Shown here: positions 37,693-46,206 of the stretch, in pieces | Numbering within the stretch: the first letter of the stretch is position 1 | Layout: the number at the start of each line of letters is the position of its first letter | From: Bacteroidia bacterium | Lineage (GTDB): Bacteria; Bacteroidota; Bacteroidia; Chitinophagales; Chitinophagaceae | DNA: 64,000 bases | NCBI GenBank assembly: GCA_030426665.1 | Contig: JAUHYD010000021.1 | Span: 1 to 64,000, forward strand | Direction: 5' to 3' | The notes under the pieces: generated by a model | What the model was told of the DNA's origin: nothing | The model's database searches: none | Seen by the model: the letters and a program-made list of their open reading frames with translations, nothing else | Position numbers and translations under genes: made by a program

Positions 37693-38068
37693 GCGAGGAA
37701 CGAAGCAACCTCACACAATATCAGCCGCCACACACCTGTTCCCAGAGATCAATATATTCCGGGTTCATGCTATTAATGTGGTCGTCCTTCTGTTTCCTGC
37801 TACCTCCTTTAAGCCGCTTTTCCTCACCAATAGCGTCTTCAATCCGTTGGAACGACTGGTAGTAAACCGGCATTACACAATTATACTTTGCGGTGAAACT
37901 TTCGGGATAGAATTTTGTTCTGTGTTTCCATACCCTGCCGCATAAATCAGATGTTACGCCAACATATACCGTTGTTCTGTTGGGTGAAGACATAATATAT
38001 ACGGTACCGCTCTTATCCATTTTCTGTGGTTTGTGCTTTGTGTTACGTGAGGTTGCTTCGTTCCTCGC
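37693..38068. mobile_element. Putative GIY-YIG element, copy 1, with 22-bp terminal inverted repeats
   Basis: The left end (37693-37714, starting GCGAGGAACGAAGCAACC) and the right end (38047-38068) are perfect 22-bp inverted repeats. They enclose one gene, a small GIY-YIG nuclease, leaving only 6 bp on the left and 26 bp on the right. No transposase is present. Calling it mobile is inference from the end structure and the neighbouring copy. Confidence 0.5.
37721..38020 (-). CDS. Small GIY-YIG nuclease family protein, copy 1
   Basis: 99 residues, the length of UPF0213/URI-type single-domain GIY-YIG proteins. The two motif strands read GTVYIMSS and TTVYVGVTSDL, followed by the arginine of GRVWKHR and the probable catalytic glutamate in RIEDAIGEEKRLKGGSRKQK. 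Such domains cut DNA with one metal ion. The gene is enclosed by perfect 22-bp inverted repeats, which suggests that the nuclease recognises these ends. Reading minus from the ATG at 38020. It differs from copy 2 at three residues (MPVYYQSF against MLVYYHSF, and NPEYI against NPDYI), and the motifs are intact in both. Confidence 0.88.
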   Translation of the reverse strand: MDKSGTVYIMSSPNRTTVYVGVTSDLCGRVWKHRTKFYPESFTAKYNCVMPVYYQSFQRIEDAIGEEKRLKGGSRKQKDDHINSMNPEYIDLWEQVCGG

Positions 38069-38288
38069 AATGACCCGTGATTTTTTTTAGACCGTGTTAT
38101 TTTGTTTTCTGTTTAATTTTCTTATTTCTTATCTTCCCCGCCAACCCTTACCTGCTCTGGAAAATACGCCAAGCTGCGGACCAGTAAAAGATTGACCACT
38201 CTTTCGTCGGTCAAAAACCGACAGCCGCTTATGAAAGTAGGTACAACCTATGGCAAACGCGATATTTAAACAAAAAATGAGTGTCTTT

Positions 38289-38664
38289 GCGAGGAACGAA
38301 GCAACCTCACACAATATCAGCCGCCACACACCTGTTCCCAGAGGTCTATATAATCTGGGTTCATGCTATTAATGTGGTCGTCCTTCTGTTTCCTGCTACC
38401 TCCTTTAAGCCGCTTTTCCTCACCAATAGCGTCTTCAATCCGTTGGAATGAATGGTAGTAAACCAGCATTACACAATTATACTTTGCGGTGAAACTTTCG
38501 GGATAGAATTTTGTTCTGTGTTTCCATACCCTGCCGCACAAATCAGATGTTACGCCAACATATACCGTTGTTCTGTTGGGTGAAGACATAATATATACGG
38601 TACCGCTCTTATCCATTTTCTGTGTTTTGTGCTTTGTGTTACGTGAGGTTGCTTCGTTCCTCGC
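38289..38664. mobile_element. Putative GIY-YIG element, copy 2, with 22-bp terminal inverted repeats
   Basis: Identical organisation to copy 1: inverted repeats at 38289-38310 and 38643-38664 enclose a 99-codon GIY-YIG gene; total 376 bp. The offset from copy 1 is 596 bp at both ends, so this copy arose by tandem duplication including flanks, not by independent insertion. Confidence 0.5.
38317..38616 (-). CDS. Small GIY-YIG nuclease family protein, copy 2
   Basis: 99 residues. All recognisable GIY-YIG features (VYIMSS, VYVGVTSDL, KHR, the EDAIGEEKRL glutamate) are kept. Three amino-acid changes separate it from copy 1 although the DNA is almost identical, so the duplication is recent. The promoter would lie in the 26 bp between the ATG and the right inverted repeat or within that repeat. 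Confidence 0.88.
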   Translation of the reverse strand: MDKSGTVYIMSSPNRTTVYVGVTSDLCGRVWKHRTKFYPESFTAKYNCVMLVYYHSFQRIEDAIGEEKRLKGGSRKQKDDHINSMNPDYIDLWEQVCGG

Positions 38665-38785
38665 AATGACCCGTGTTTTTTTTAGACCGTGTTATTTTGT
38701 TTCCTGTTTAATTTTCTTATTTCCTCCGCCAACCCTTACCTGCTCTGGAAAATACGCCAAGCTGCAGACCAATAAAAAAATTAAG

Positions 38786-38935
38786 CACTCTTTCGTCGGT
38801 CAGAAACCGACTACCGCTGCTGCCGTAGGTACAACCTACAGGAAACGAGTAGGTTACTCCGGTTGCAAACCGGCTAGACTGTGTTAGTCACGAGTTTGCT
38901 CACACTCAATGCTATACTACAAACTCGCGCCAGTG
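38786..38935. repeat. Partial third unit and hairpin cluster
   Basis: Begins like the 596-bp units and then forms a chain of stems: GTCGGT/ACCGAC, GTAGGT/ACCTAC, CCGGTT/AACCGG, and finally CGAGTTTG (38891-38898) with CAAACTCG (38920-38927) around a 21-nt loop. It lies directly upstream of the next coding region and may influence its expression or serve as a recombination site. Confidence 0.65.
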
Positions 38936-38990
38936 GGAAACACCAACAATGGCGAAATCAGTTTTATCTTACCTTTATAAAAATTCGTCT

Positions 38991-40667
38991 ATGAAAATGC
39001 TGCTCTATCCGTTGTTTTGTTTGCTTTGTATTCCGTTTGTGAGTATGGCTAGTGATTTTGATGATTGGTATAAAGTGAAGACCGATAAGAACGGAAATAT
39101 TTACGTTCTGGGTGAATATACAGGCAAAGTGTCGATTGATACGTTTATTTTCGGAGATTCAACTCGTCCTCACGGTTCTTATAATGCTTCTTATTTTATT
39201 GTGAAAATATCTCCTACGGGTGCCATACTTTGGGCAGATTCCATATCGAGAGTGATGACAAATTGTGGTGGACAATGCCCCGGTCATGTCGGATTGGCAG
39301 TTGATAACGAAAGCAATATACTAATTTCTTTATGGAGCAGTGACTCGATAATCTACAGAGGAGTTTATTACTACCAGCCAAACATAATCAAGCTAGGTTC
39401 TAACGGCAACTTAATCTGGACGAAACAAATAAGAGAGCTTGGTGCAAAAACAGATATCGGAATTGATAGTAAGAACAACATTTATTACGCCAGCATTTTT
39501 CGAAATGCAATAATTTCGGACACAGTAAGTCTAATAACATGTGATAGTCCGTCTCAAAAAACCTTTGTTGCAAAAATTTCTCCTAACGGCTCTACTAAGT
39601 GGATAAAAGAAATAGCTTCTCCTGTCGCAGGTGGCGCTAGCCGATGTATACAACAATGTTACTTTCTCGCTACTGATTCTAATGGAAATTCATACGTTGG
39701 CGGATTAGCGAAAGGCAACATTTCTTTAGGGGGGAGTACATTTAATTGTTCGGGGTTTTATCCCTTTTTAGCGAAACTTGATAGTAACGGAGCTGCTGGT
39801 TTTCTAAAAGGCTATTTCAGCAGTTGGATTAGAGGAACAGCCCACAATTATTTGAGGGATGGGTGCGTTTCCGCTGGTCAAAGACTTTACACGTGTGGCA
39901 GTTTTAGAGATACTGTTTACGTGTCAGGTAGTAATTATGTCGTAACGGAGCCTAATATTATAACACCGTATGTATCTGAAGTAAACAAGTTAAGCGGTGA
40001 CGCACTTTGGTATCAATATAACAAGGACATTTATTCACCGCTCTTTTGGAATAAAGCTTTTTCTGTTTGCGCTGACAGTTTGAATAATTCTTTTTTGATA
40101 GGTAATATCAATGACAATATTGAATTTTCTACTGGTCCGGCAACTTCGACATTAACACCGAGTTTATCAAAAACCTATTTTGCAAAATTTGATTCTTCCG
40201 GTGATTTCCAATGCTATCAAACAGACACGTCAAATCTAATTGATGGCGCAACTTTTGGGACAAATTATTATACCGTCGGTATTTCAGATGAAATGACAAT
40301 TAGCGGAATAAATAGAAAATCTATTGCGATTGTTAAGTGGGACATAAATAGCTGTTCGCAAATATGGCGCATAAAATTTCATCATGTAGTGGAATCACCT
40401 TCAATTGACGCGATTGAAAGCATTGACCAAAACAGAAACATTTGTCTTTTCCCGAACCCTTGCACAAATGGCATATTGTACATGAAAAAAGATGAAAACA
40501 TTAAAGTAGTTTCCATTCACATATACAACTTAATGGGTAAGGAAATTAGCATCACCAATAACAATGAGCTTTTTTTAGATATTTCCAATCAGCCCAAGGG
40601 AATATATATTTACAAAGCAGTTTTAGAAGACAACTCTGTTTCAATAGGAAAAATAACATATAGATAA
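38991..40667 (+). CDS. Secreted propeller-like protein with T9SS sorting domain
   Basis: 558 residues from the ATG at 38991 (MKMLLYPLFCLLCIPFVSMA, a signal peptide); an in-frame ATG at 38949 would put 14 extra residues before the signal and is less likely. The body contains repeated beta-propeller segments of the SBBP type (KTDKNGNIYVLGEYTG, KISPTGAILWADS, ATDSNGNSYVGGLAKG, KLDSNGAAG). The C-terminal 75 residues are a T9SS type A domain (ICLFPNPCTNG to GKITYR). It probably ends on the cell surface. Base composition is more AT-rich than the neighbouring core genes, and it sits between repeats, so acquisition is possible. Confidence 0.85.
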   Translation: MKMLLYPLFCLLCIPFVSMASDFDDWYKVKTDKNGNIYVLGEYTGKVSIDTFIFGDSTRPHGSYNASYFIVKISPTGAILWADSISRVMTNCGGQCPGHVGLAVDNESNILISLWSSDSIIYRGVYYYQPNIIKLGSNGNLIWTKQIRELGAKTDIGIDSKNNIYYASIFRNAIISDTVSLITCDSPSQKTFVAKISPNGSTKWIKEIASPVAGGASRCIQQCYFLATDSNGNSYVGGLAKGNISLGGSTFNCSGFYPFLAKLDSNGAAGFLKGYFSSWIRGTAHNYLRDGCVSAGQRLYTCGSFRDTVYVSGSNYVVTEPNIITPYVSEVNKLSGDALWYQYNKDIYSPLFWNKAFSVCADSLNNSFLIGNINDNIEFSTGPATSTLTPSLSKTYFAKFDSSGDFQCYQTDTSNLIDGATFGTNYYTVGISDEMTISGINRKSIAIVKWDINSCSQIWRIKFHHVVESPSIDAIESIDQNRNICLFPNPCTNGILYMKKDENIKVVSIHIYNLMGKEISITNNNELFLDISNQPKGIYIYKAVLEDNSVSIGKITYR

Positions 40668-40741
40668 ATTCTGTATGATTGCTACAACCCACAAAAAACG
40701 AGCATTTTTTGACTACACTTAGCTAAAACGGGGTTACGTAT

Positions 40742-41176
40742 CTACTGTATCTGACTTAACTGAAATTTTAACTGACTTAGTTTTTGTTCAGTTTCACTGA
40801 CGTTTGCTCTTAAGCTCTTGATATTCTCTTCTAATTTTTGAATGTAGATGCTTTGGCTTCTAATTTGTTCGTCTCGTTTACTATGCAGTCTGCCTATTTG
40901 GTACTCTTTTATTCTTTTCATTTTATCAATAGCAACGTCTAAATCCGCAATATTTTGTTCCATTTTGTTTTTAAGCACTTTTTGTCGATTATTCATTCCT
41001 TCAATTCTCGAAGTAAGCACTTGTTTGTTTTCGTATTTATTTTGAGTTTCAATTATGGCGTTGCTTCTTATAATATCGTCATGTCTTTTTTGTTCCATCG
41101 CGCGTTCTTCTGCACTTGGTCCGCAAGATGTCAAAGTAAATAAGGACATAAAAACCAACACAACTATATTTTTCAT
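40742..41176 (-). CDS. Coiled-coil lipoprotein of unknown function
   Basis: 144 residues from the ATG at 41176, chosen because MKNIVVLVFMSLFTLTSCG is a lipoprotein signal with the lipobox LTSC; the open frame extends 19 codons further upstream. The mature protein is charged and almost entirely helical (EERAMEQKRHDDIIRSN, NKMEQNIADLDVAIDKMKR, KLEENIKSLRANVSETEQK), so a coiled coil anchored in a membrane is expected. No family recognised. Imperfect direct repeats flank the gene (40703-40721 and 41307-41326). Confidence 0.7.
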   Translation of the reverse strand: MKNIVVLVFMSLFTLTSCGPSAEERAMEQKRHDDIIRSNAIIETQNKYENKQVLTSRIEGMNNRQKVLKNKMEQNIADLDVAIDKMKRIKEYQIGRLHSKRDEQIRSQSIYIQKLEENIKSLRANVSETEQKLSQLKFQLSQIQ

Positions 41177-41665
41177 AACTGAATATTTGTTTATTGTTTG
41201 CGCTAAAATAATAGATATTTCTAGATAACGCACAATGTTTTTTGCTGAAACGCGTTCAAGAGACTGACCACCGCCACGACGCAGTCAGGAGACGTACGCC
41301 GAACAACATTTTTTTGACTACGCTTAACGGAGCGATAATTTTAGAATTGTCGCTTTATTTTCTTCTCCCATTTCTACCCAACAAAAAAACAGCAACCGTA
41401 CTGGCTGCTGTTGCTTGTTTTCCTCGATTTATAGGATTTGTAAAAAGTGCCGAGACCCTCGATAGCGGATGCAATCCACCTCAGAATTCCCGACACTTTA
41501 AAGAACATATAAACTTCATTTAAACAACCTTTAAAGCAGGGTTAAGCCCTCGCTTTTTGGAAACAATCCAACGTAGCACCTTAACCCTGTTAGGTAACAA
41601 AGCCCCACACTGGTCGTCGCGTCGCGCTGCGTCCATACTATCAGAAGCGTCGTGCTTCCGAAACC
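41177..41665. other. Intergenic region with several inverted repeats, no supported gene
   Basis: About 490 bp. Contains the right copy of the CATTTTTTGACTAC repeat (41307-41326), a hairpin AACAGCA/TGCTGTT (41388-41412) followed by GCTTGTTTT that may be a plus-strand terminator, a wide inverted repeat CAGGGTTAAG/CTTAACCCTG (41537-41546 and 41580-41589), and GAAGC/GCTTC near 41645. Open frames here show no domain or composition typical of proteins. Confidence 0.5.
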
Positions 41666-42010
41666 CTACCCGTCAATTTGCTCGTGCCATTCTATCACAC
41701 TTTCGCGATCGGTACAAATTCCTATTGCCCCCATCCCGTAGTCGAACGCAAGGGTGTATTCAATATTCTTGTTTTTGATAAAGCTCATCAATGATTCTGA
41801 AGAAGCTACCATTACCCCAAAAAGTTCCTTTATTTCACATAACTCCCTTAATGCAATTGACTTGTTTAAATTGCTAATATTGCTGTAATGAGACCATCCA
41901 GTGACGTAGATGTGCTGATTGTCTGTTATGCCTAACCGCAAATCGCCCACCTTAAATGACTTCCCTTCCTGTAGAAAATCCACAGCGATATCAACTCTAC
42001 TTTTCTCCAT
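41666..42010 (-). CDS. Hypothetical protein
   Basis: 114 residues with balanced composition and a plausible ATG (MEKSRVDIAVDFLQEGKSFKVGDLRLG). No signal peptide or membrane segment. Secondary structure appears mixed; segments such as QHIYVTGWSHYSN and TLAFDYGMGAIGICTDRESVIEWHEQ are visible. I recognise no family. It could be an immunity-like or other accessory protein, but nothing in the sequence shows that. It lies between the repeat-rich stretch and the orphan adaptor gene, on the same strand as the latter but 130 bp downstream of it. Confidence 0.65.
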   Translation of the reverse strand: MEKSRVDIAVDFLQEGKSFKVGDLRLGITDNQHIYVTGWSHYSNISNLNKSIALRELCEIKELFGVMVASSESLMSFIKNKNIEYTLAFDYGMGAIGICTDRESVIEWHEQIDG

Positions 42011-42140
42011 TACTTCACAAAATTAGTAAGAGTAAAAAGAAAATTCTTTCAAATATACATTCTAGGCCTGTCTTCGAATAAAGCTATGTCTACGGTTTGC
42101 GTTAACACCAATTCTAAACCAAAGACAAGAATAAAAGTTA

Positions 42141-43214
42141 CTACTTGGGAATCGTCACAGAAACTTTCATGCCCTCCTTCACCTGCATAATGCCGGTAGT
42201 CAGGATGGTATCGCCTTCGGATAGCCCACTTATGATCTCTACCCGGTCGCTGGTACGGGCACCAATGATAACGGGCACCATCTTTGTAATGCCATTCTTT
42301 ACTACGGCTACCACTTTCTCGCGGTTGGTAGGTATTACCGACTGAGAGGGCACCAGCATGGCATTCTTGTTATTAGTAAAGGGAACTATCACATGGGCAA
42401 ATGCGCCGGAGCCGAGCAGGTTCTTTTTGTTATCTATCTCTGCTCTCACCTTTAGGGTGCGTGTAGCAGCATTAGCAGATGGCTCTATGGCAATGACGGT
42501 ACTTACAAAAGTGTCTAAACTACCCGATACGGTAAATGATACTTCCTTTCCGGTCTTCACCTCATCTCTATACTGCTCCGGTATGCTGAAGTCCATTTTC
42601 AGGTTGCCGGTCTGTTGCAGCGTAGTGATAACCGTACCCGGAGATACGATGGCACCGGTACTGATATTGCGAATACCGGTTCTGCCGGAAAATGGCGCAA
42701 CGATGGTGGTCTTGGTAAGCTGCGCCTGAGCATAAGCTATATCTGCGTCTATGGCAGATATTTGTGTGCTGGTGGCATCATAGTCCTGCTGACTGATGCC
42801 GCCTACTTTCAGCAACTGGGCCTGACGGTCTATTGTCTTCACCTGCAGCTCCCGCTGTGCTTTCAGCTTTTGTATCTGTGCTTTTATGTCGGCATTGTAC
42901 AGACTCGCCAATACCTGTCCTTTATGTACTACCCCACCTTCCTTAAACGAAATAGATGTGATACGCCCCTGTATTTCGGGCATTATCTTCACTTCCTCAT
43001 ACGGCAGCAAACTTCCGGATGTGGTATAGTTGCTCTGAAAAGGCTCCTGCTTCACTACATACCCTTCTACAGACAGCACCTTAGCGCCACCCTTTTTACC
43101 GCCGGCCGCAGATTTAGTATCCTTTTGCTCGTTACAAGAAACAACAGACATTAATGCAACTCCCAATAAAAGAACTCCCACCTTGCGTGATATCATCGAA
43201 TTTGCTGAATTCAT
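42141..43214 (-). CDS. RND efflux periplasmic adaptor (membrane fusion protein), lipoprotein
   Basis: 357 residues. A lipoprotein signal (VGVLLLGVALMSVVSC) is followed by barrel-sandwich/lipoyl halves (IMPEIQGRITSISFKEGGVVHKGQVLASL and TTIVAPFSGRTGIRNISTGAIVSPG), a helical hairpin (AQIQKLKAQRELQVKTIDRQAQLL), and the beta-barrel and membrane-proximal parts (NREKVVAVVKNGITKMVPVIIG). Adaptors link an inner-membrane RND pump to an outer-membrane channel, and the pump gene normally follows at once. Here 130 bp without a gene and then an unknown protein follow, so the pump is elsewhere or has been separated by insertion. Confidence 0.9.
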   Translation of the reverse strand: MNSANSMISRKVGVLLLGVALMSVVSCNEQKDTKSAAGGKKGGAKVLSVEGYVVKQEPFQSNYTTSGSLLPYEEVKIMPEIQGRITSISFKEGGVVHKGQVLASLYNADIKAQIQKLKAQRELQVKTIDRQAQLLKVGGISQQDYDATSTQISAIDADIAYAQAQLTKTTIVAPFSGRTGIRNISTGAIVSPGTVITTLQQTGNLKMDFSIPEQYRDEVKTGKEVSFTVSGSLDTFVSTVIAIEPSANAATRTLKVRAEIDNKKNLLGSGAFAHVIVPFTNNKNAMLVPSQSVIPTNREKVVAVVKNGITKMVPVIIGARTSDRVEIISGLSEGDTILTTGIMQVKEGMKVSVTIPK

Positions 43215-43384
43215 AGATTGACAAAGATATTGAGGTGCTGCCTGCTTTCAGATAAATTTCTCTATATGGGTATAATATTAACAAATAGCCTGCATAGCAC
43301 TTGCTTCATTGGATGTCGACACTTACCAAAACAGCAAAATGACTACTCTGTTTTCATTCCTTTAGTTTGTACCTTAGCAATCGC

Positions 43385-43392
43385 TAATTTTG
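43385..43392 (+). promoter_or_regulatory. Bacteroidota -7 box upstream of the CCG-domain gene
   Basis: TAATTTTG matches TAnnTTTG exactly, 33 bp before the TTG start. A TTTG at 43366-43369 is closer than the usual -33 spacing, so only the -7 part is supported. Confidence 0.5.
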
Positions 43393-43425
43393 CAGCGATT
43401 ATATTGAAACAAAACCTTAATTAAC

Positions 43426-44160
43426 TTGGTTAATACTAAAACAAAAGTACAACTGTTCATTCCCTGCTTTGTGGATCAGCTATATCCGGAAACAGGCATG
43501 AATATGGTGAAAGTCTTAAAGAAACTAGGCTGTGATGTCAGTTATAACACACAGCAAACCTGCTGCGGTCAGCCTGCCTACAATGCCGGTTACCGTGAAG
43601 AAGCAAAACACGTTGCTACGAAGTTCCTGAGGGACTTTGCTGAAGATACTTATATAGTAAGCCCCAGCGGCTCGTGTACAGGATATATCAGAAATTGTTA
43701 CGGAACGCTCCTGGAAAATACGAGTGTAAGAAAAGCCCGTAAACAAGCACAAGGCAACGTATATGAGTTTACTGAATTTCTGACCAAAATCCTGAACGTA
43801 TATGACCTGGGGGCGACGTTAGAGGGGAAAGCCACCTATCACGATGCATGCGGGTCGCTACGGGAGTGCGGCATAAAGGAAGGCCCCAGAAAGCTACTTG
43901 CCAATGTAAAAGGGCTGGAACTGGTGGAGATGGCAGAGTGCGAGACGTGTTGCGGATTTGGTGGCACGTTCGCTATCAAATACGAACCTATTTCTATAGG
44001 CATGGCACAGGTGAAGATAAAAAGTGCATTGGAAACAGAAGCACAATACATTATCACTACCGATGTATCTTGCATGATGCATATGCAGGGCTACATAGAG
44101 AACAACAACTACCCGATACAGACCATGCATATAGCCGATGTACTGGCGGCCGGATGGTAA
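43426..44160 (+). CDS. (Fe-S)-binding protein with two CCG domains (LutA/YkgE type)
   Basis: 244 residues. Two cysteine-rich CCG domains: QTCCGQPAYNAGY with a preceding FIPCFVDQLYP, and ECETCCGFGGTFAIKY preceded by TYHDACGSLRECG. Members are subunits of lactate utilisation (LutA) or related redox complexes such as heterodisulfide reductase. The partner genes lutB and lutC are not adjacent, so the redox partner is open. The start is a TTG at 43426 giving MVNTKTKVQLFIPCF; no ATG is available before the conserved start. It follows an exact -7 box and precedes parE by 42 bp. Confidence 0.88.
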   Translation: MVNTKTKVQLFIPCFVDQLYPETGMNMVKVLKKLGCDVSYNTQQTCCGQPAYNAGYREEAKHVATKFLRDFAEDTYIVSPSGSCTGYIRNCYGTLLENTSVRKARKQAQGNVYEFTEFLTKILNVYDLGATLEGKATYHDACGSLRECGIKEGPRKLLANVKGLELVEMAECETCCGFGGTFAIKYEPISIGMAQVKIKSALETEAQYIITTDVSCMMHMQGYIENNNYPIQTMHIADVLAAGW

Positions 44161-44202
44161 CTTAATAACATTATTGACTTTTTATACATTTCGAAACAGA
44201 CG

Positions 44203-46098
44203 ATGGCAGGAACACAAAATCAATATAACGAAGACAGTATCAAATCGCTGGACTGGCGGGAACATATACGACTGCGCCCCGGTATGTATATCGGTAAGCT
44301 GGGGGACGGCAGCAGTATGGATGACGGCATCTATGTGCTGGTGAAGGAGGTGATGGACAACTGTATCGATGAATACACCATGGGTTTCGGTAAGCGTGTA
44401 GAGCTGAAGATAGCTGAGGGAGCGGTAAAAATACGTGACTACGGACGCGGCATACCGTTGGGCAAGGTGGTTGATGTGGTTAGCAAGATAAATACCGGTG
44501 CCAAGTACGACAGCAAGGCATTTCAGAAATCAGTAGGACTGAATGGAGTCGGTACCAAGGCGGTGAATGCACTGAGTACCTATTTCAAGGTTACGGCATT
44601 CAGGGATGGCAGAGCAAAAGCTGCGGAATTTGAACGCGGCGTTCTGACAAAAGAACACAAAGAGACCAACACAGATGAGACCAACGGTACGCTTGTTGAG
44701 TTTCGCCCTGACGAAACTGTATTTAAGAACTACCACTTTCTGCACGAATATCTTGAGAATCAGGTTTGGAACTATTGTTTCCTGAATGCAGGATTGTTGA
44801 TTCACTTCAACGGACGAAACTATGTCTCTAAAAACGGACTCCTTGACCTGCTGACCCGCAAAACCAATGAAGAATCGCTCCGCTACCCTATTATTCATCT
44901 GAAGGGTGAAGACATAGAGGTTGCCATCACGCACAACGGCGACTATGGCGAAGACCTGTACTCATTTGTCAACGGACAGCACACCACACAGGGCGGAACC
45001 CATCAGGGCGCATTCAGGGAGGGGTACGTAAAGACCATCAGAGAGTTCTATAAAAAAGACTACGATGCTTCTGATATTCGTCAGAGTATTTGTGCTGCTA
45101 TTTCGGTGCGGGTACAGGAGCCGGTATTTGAGTCGCAGACCAAAACTAAGCTAGGCTCACAATATGTATGGGACGGAGGTCCGTCTATGAAGGCTTTTGT
45201 GGCAGACTTCCTCGGCAAAGAGTTAGATAACTTTCTGCACAAAAATCCAACGGTAGCAGAGGCATTAAAAAAGCGTATAGAACAGAGCGAGCGGGAGCGT
45301 AAGGAGCTATCGGGTATACGGAAGCTGGCAAACGACCGCGCTAAAAAAGCCAACCTCCACAACAAGAAGCTAAGAGATTGTCGCATTCACCTAAACAGTG
45401 AGCCTCCGGCAAAAAACAAAGAGGAATATCAGCAAAAGCAGCTGGAATCGACCATATTCATTACCGAGGGAGATAGTGCGAGTGGAAGCATCACCAAGAG
45501 CCGGAATGTGGAATCGCAGGCAGTATTCAGCCTGAGGGGTAAACCGCTTAACTGCTACGGACTCACCAAAAAGGTGGTGTATGAAAACGAGGAGTTTAAC
45601 CTGCTGCAGCATGCGCTGAATATAGAAGGGGGATTGGACGGATTGCGCTACAACAACATTGTAATTGCAACAGATGCCGACGTAGATGGCATGCACATCC
45701 GCCTGCTGATAATGACCTTCTTTTTGCAGTTCTTTCCCGATTTGGTGAGGGGCAATCACGTTTATATTCTCCAAACACCACTGTTCCGGGTGCGCAACAA
45801 GCAGAAAACGATGTACTGCTATACAGACGAAGAAAGGCAAAAGGCAATTGCAGAAATCGGCAATAAAGCAGAGATTACCCGATTCAAGGGGTTGGGTGAG
45901 ATAAGCCCGGAAGAGTTCGCTCAATTTATAGGCGATGACATAAAGAAAGACCCGGTATTGCTCAGTCAGGATGCCCAAATCAAAAAACTGCTGGAGTACT
46001 ATATGGGCAAAAACACACCGGACAGACAGGTATTTATTATCAATAACCTACGTGTAGAGAAAGACATGGTAGAGGAACTTGGTATAGAAATCGAGTAA
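44203..46098 (+). CDS. parE: DNA topoisomerase IV subunit B
   Basis: 631 residues. GHKL ATPase domain with [25 protein letters not shown] and [14 protein letters not shown]; transducer with the lysine of [14 protein letters not shown] domain with [10 protein letters not shown] and the metal aspartates of [12 protein letters not shown]. The N-terminal [27 protein letters not shown] is typical of the Bacteroidota ParE rather than GyrB, and there is no GyrB tail insertion. ParE pairs with ParC to decatenate daughter chromosomes. parC does not follow in this window, although it is often adjacent. An imperfect promoter TACATTTC lies at 44185-44192. Confidence 0.93.
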   Translation: MAGTQNQYNEDSIKSLDWREHIRLRPGMYIGKLGDGSSMDDGIYVLVKEVMDNCIDEYTMGFGKRVELKIAEGAVKIRDYGRGIPLGKVVDVVSKINTGAKYDSKAFQKSVGLNGVGTKAVNALSTYFKVTAFRDGRAKAAEFERGVLTKEHKETNTDETNGTLVEFRPDETVFKNYHFLHEYLENQVWNYCFLNAGLLIHFNGRNYVSKNGLLDLLTRKTNEESLRYPIIHLKGEDIEVAITHNGDYGEDLYSFVNGQHTTQGGTHQGAFREGYVKTIREFYKKDYDASDIRQSICAAISVRVQEPVFESQTKTKLGSQYVWDGGPSMKAFVADFLGKELDNFLHKNPTVAEALKKRIEQSERERKELSGIRKLANDRAKKANLHNKKLRDCRIHLNSEPPAKNKEEYQQKQLESTIFITEGDSASGSITKSRNVESQAVFSLRGKPLNCYGLTKKVVYENEEFNLLQHALNIEGGLDGLRYNNIVIATDADVDGMHIRLLIMTFFLQFFPDLVRGNHVYILQTPLFRVRNKQKTMYCYTDEERQKAIAEIGNKAEITRFKGLGEISPEEFAQFIGDDIKKDPVLLSQDAQIKKLLEYYMGKNTPDRQVFIINNLRVEKDMVEELGIEIE

Positions 46099-46206
46099 TA
46101 TTTGTCGGTCACCCAAACACAACAGATTGTGAAAATCAATGATTACAATCACTTTTGGACTTACAAAGCCCATCAAAAATTGTAATTTTACCACAAATAC
46201 AGCATT

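Larger units (their letters stand above)
37601..38785. repeat. Tandem duplication of a 596-bp unit carrying a GIY-YIG element
   Basis: Unit 1 (37601-38196) and unit 2 (38197-38785) align with a constant 596-bp offset over the gene and the inverted repeats; a few bases are lost after the second element. Both begin CACTCTTTCGTCGGTCA. A third start of the same unit follows at 38786 but soon changes into another hairpin cluster. Confidence 0.9.

Noticed and set aside
41242-41778. Plus-strand frames of 93 and 73 codons
   Set aside because: Full of inverted repeats and lacking protein-like composition; the second overlaps the better minus-strand gene at 41666-42010.
40681-42010. Possible integron attC-like sites (GTTAAGC, GTTAGGT, GCTTAAC) near small genes
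   Set aside because: Core-like heptamers occur but do not form the paired R and L boxes of an attC site, and no integrase is present.
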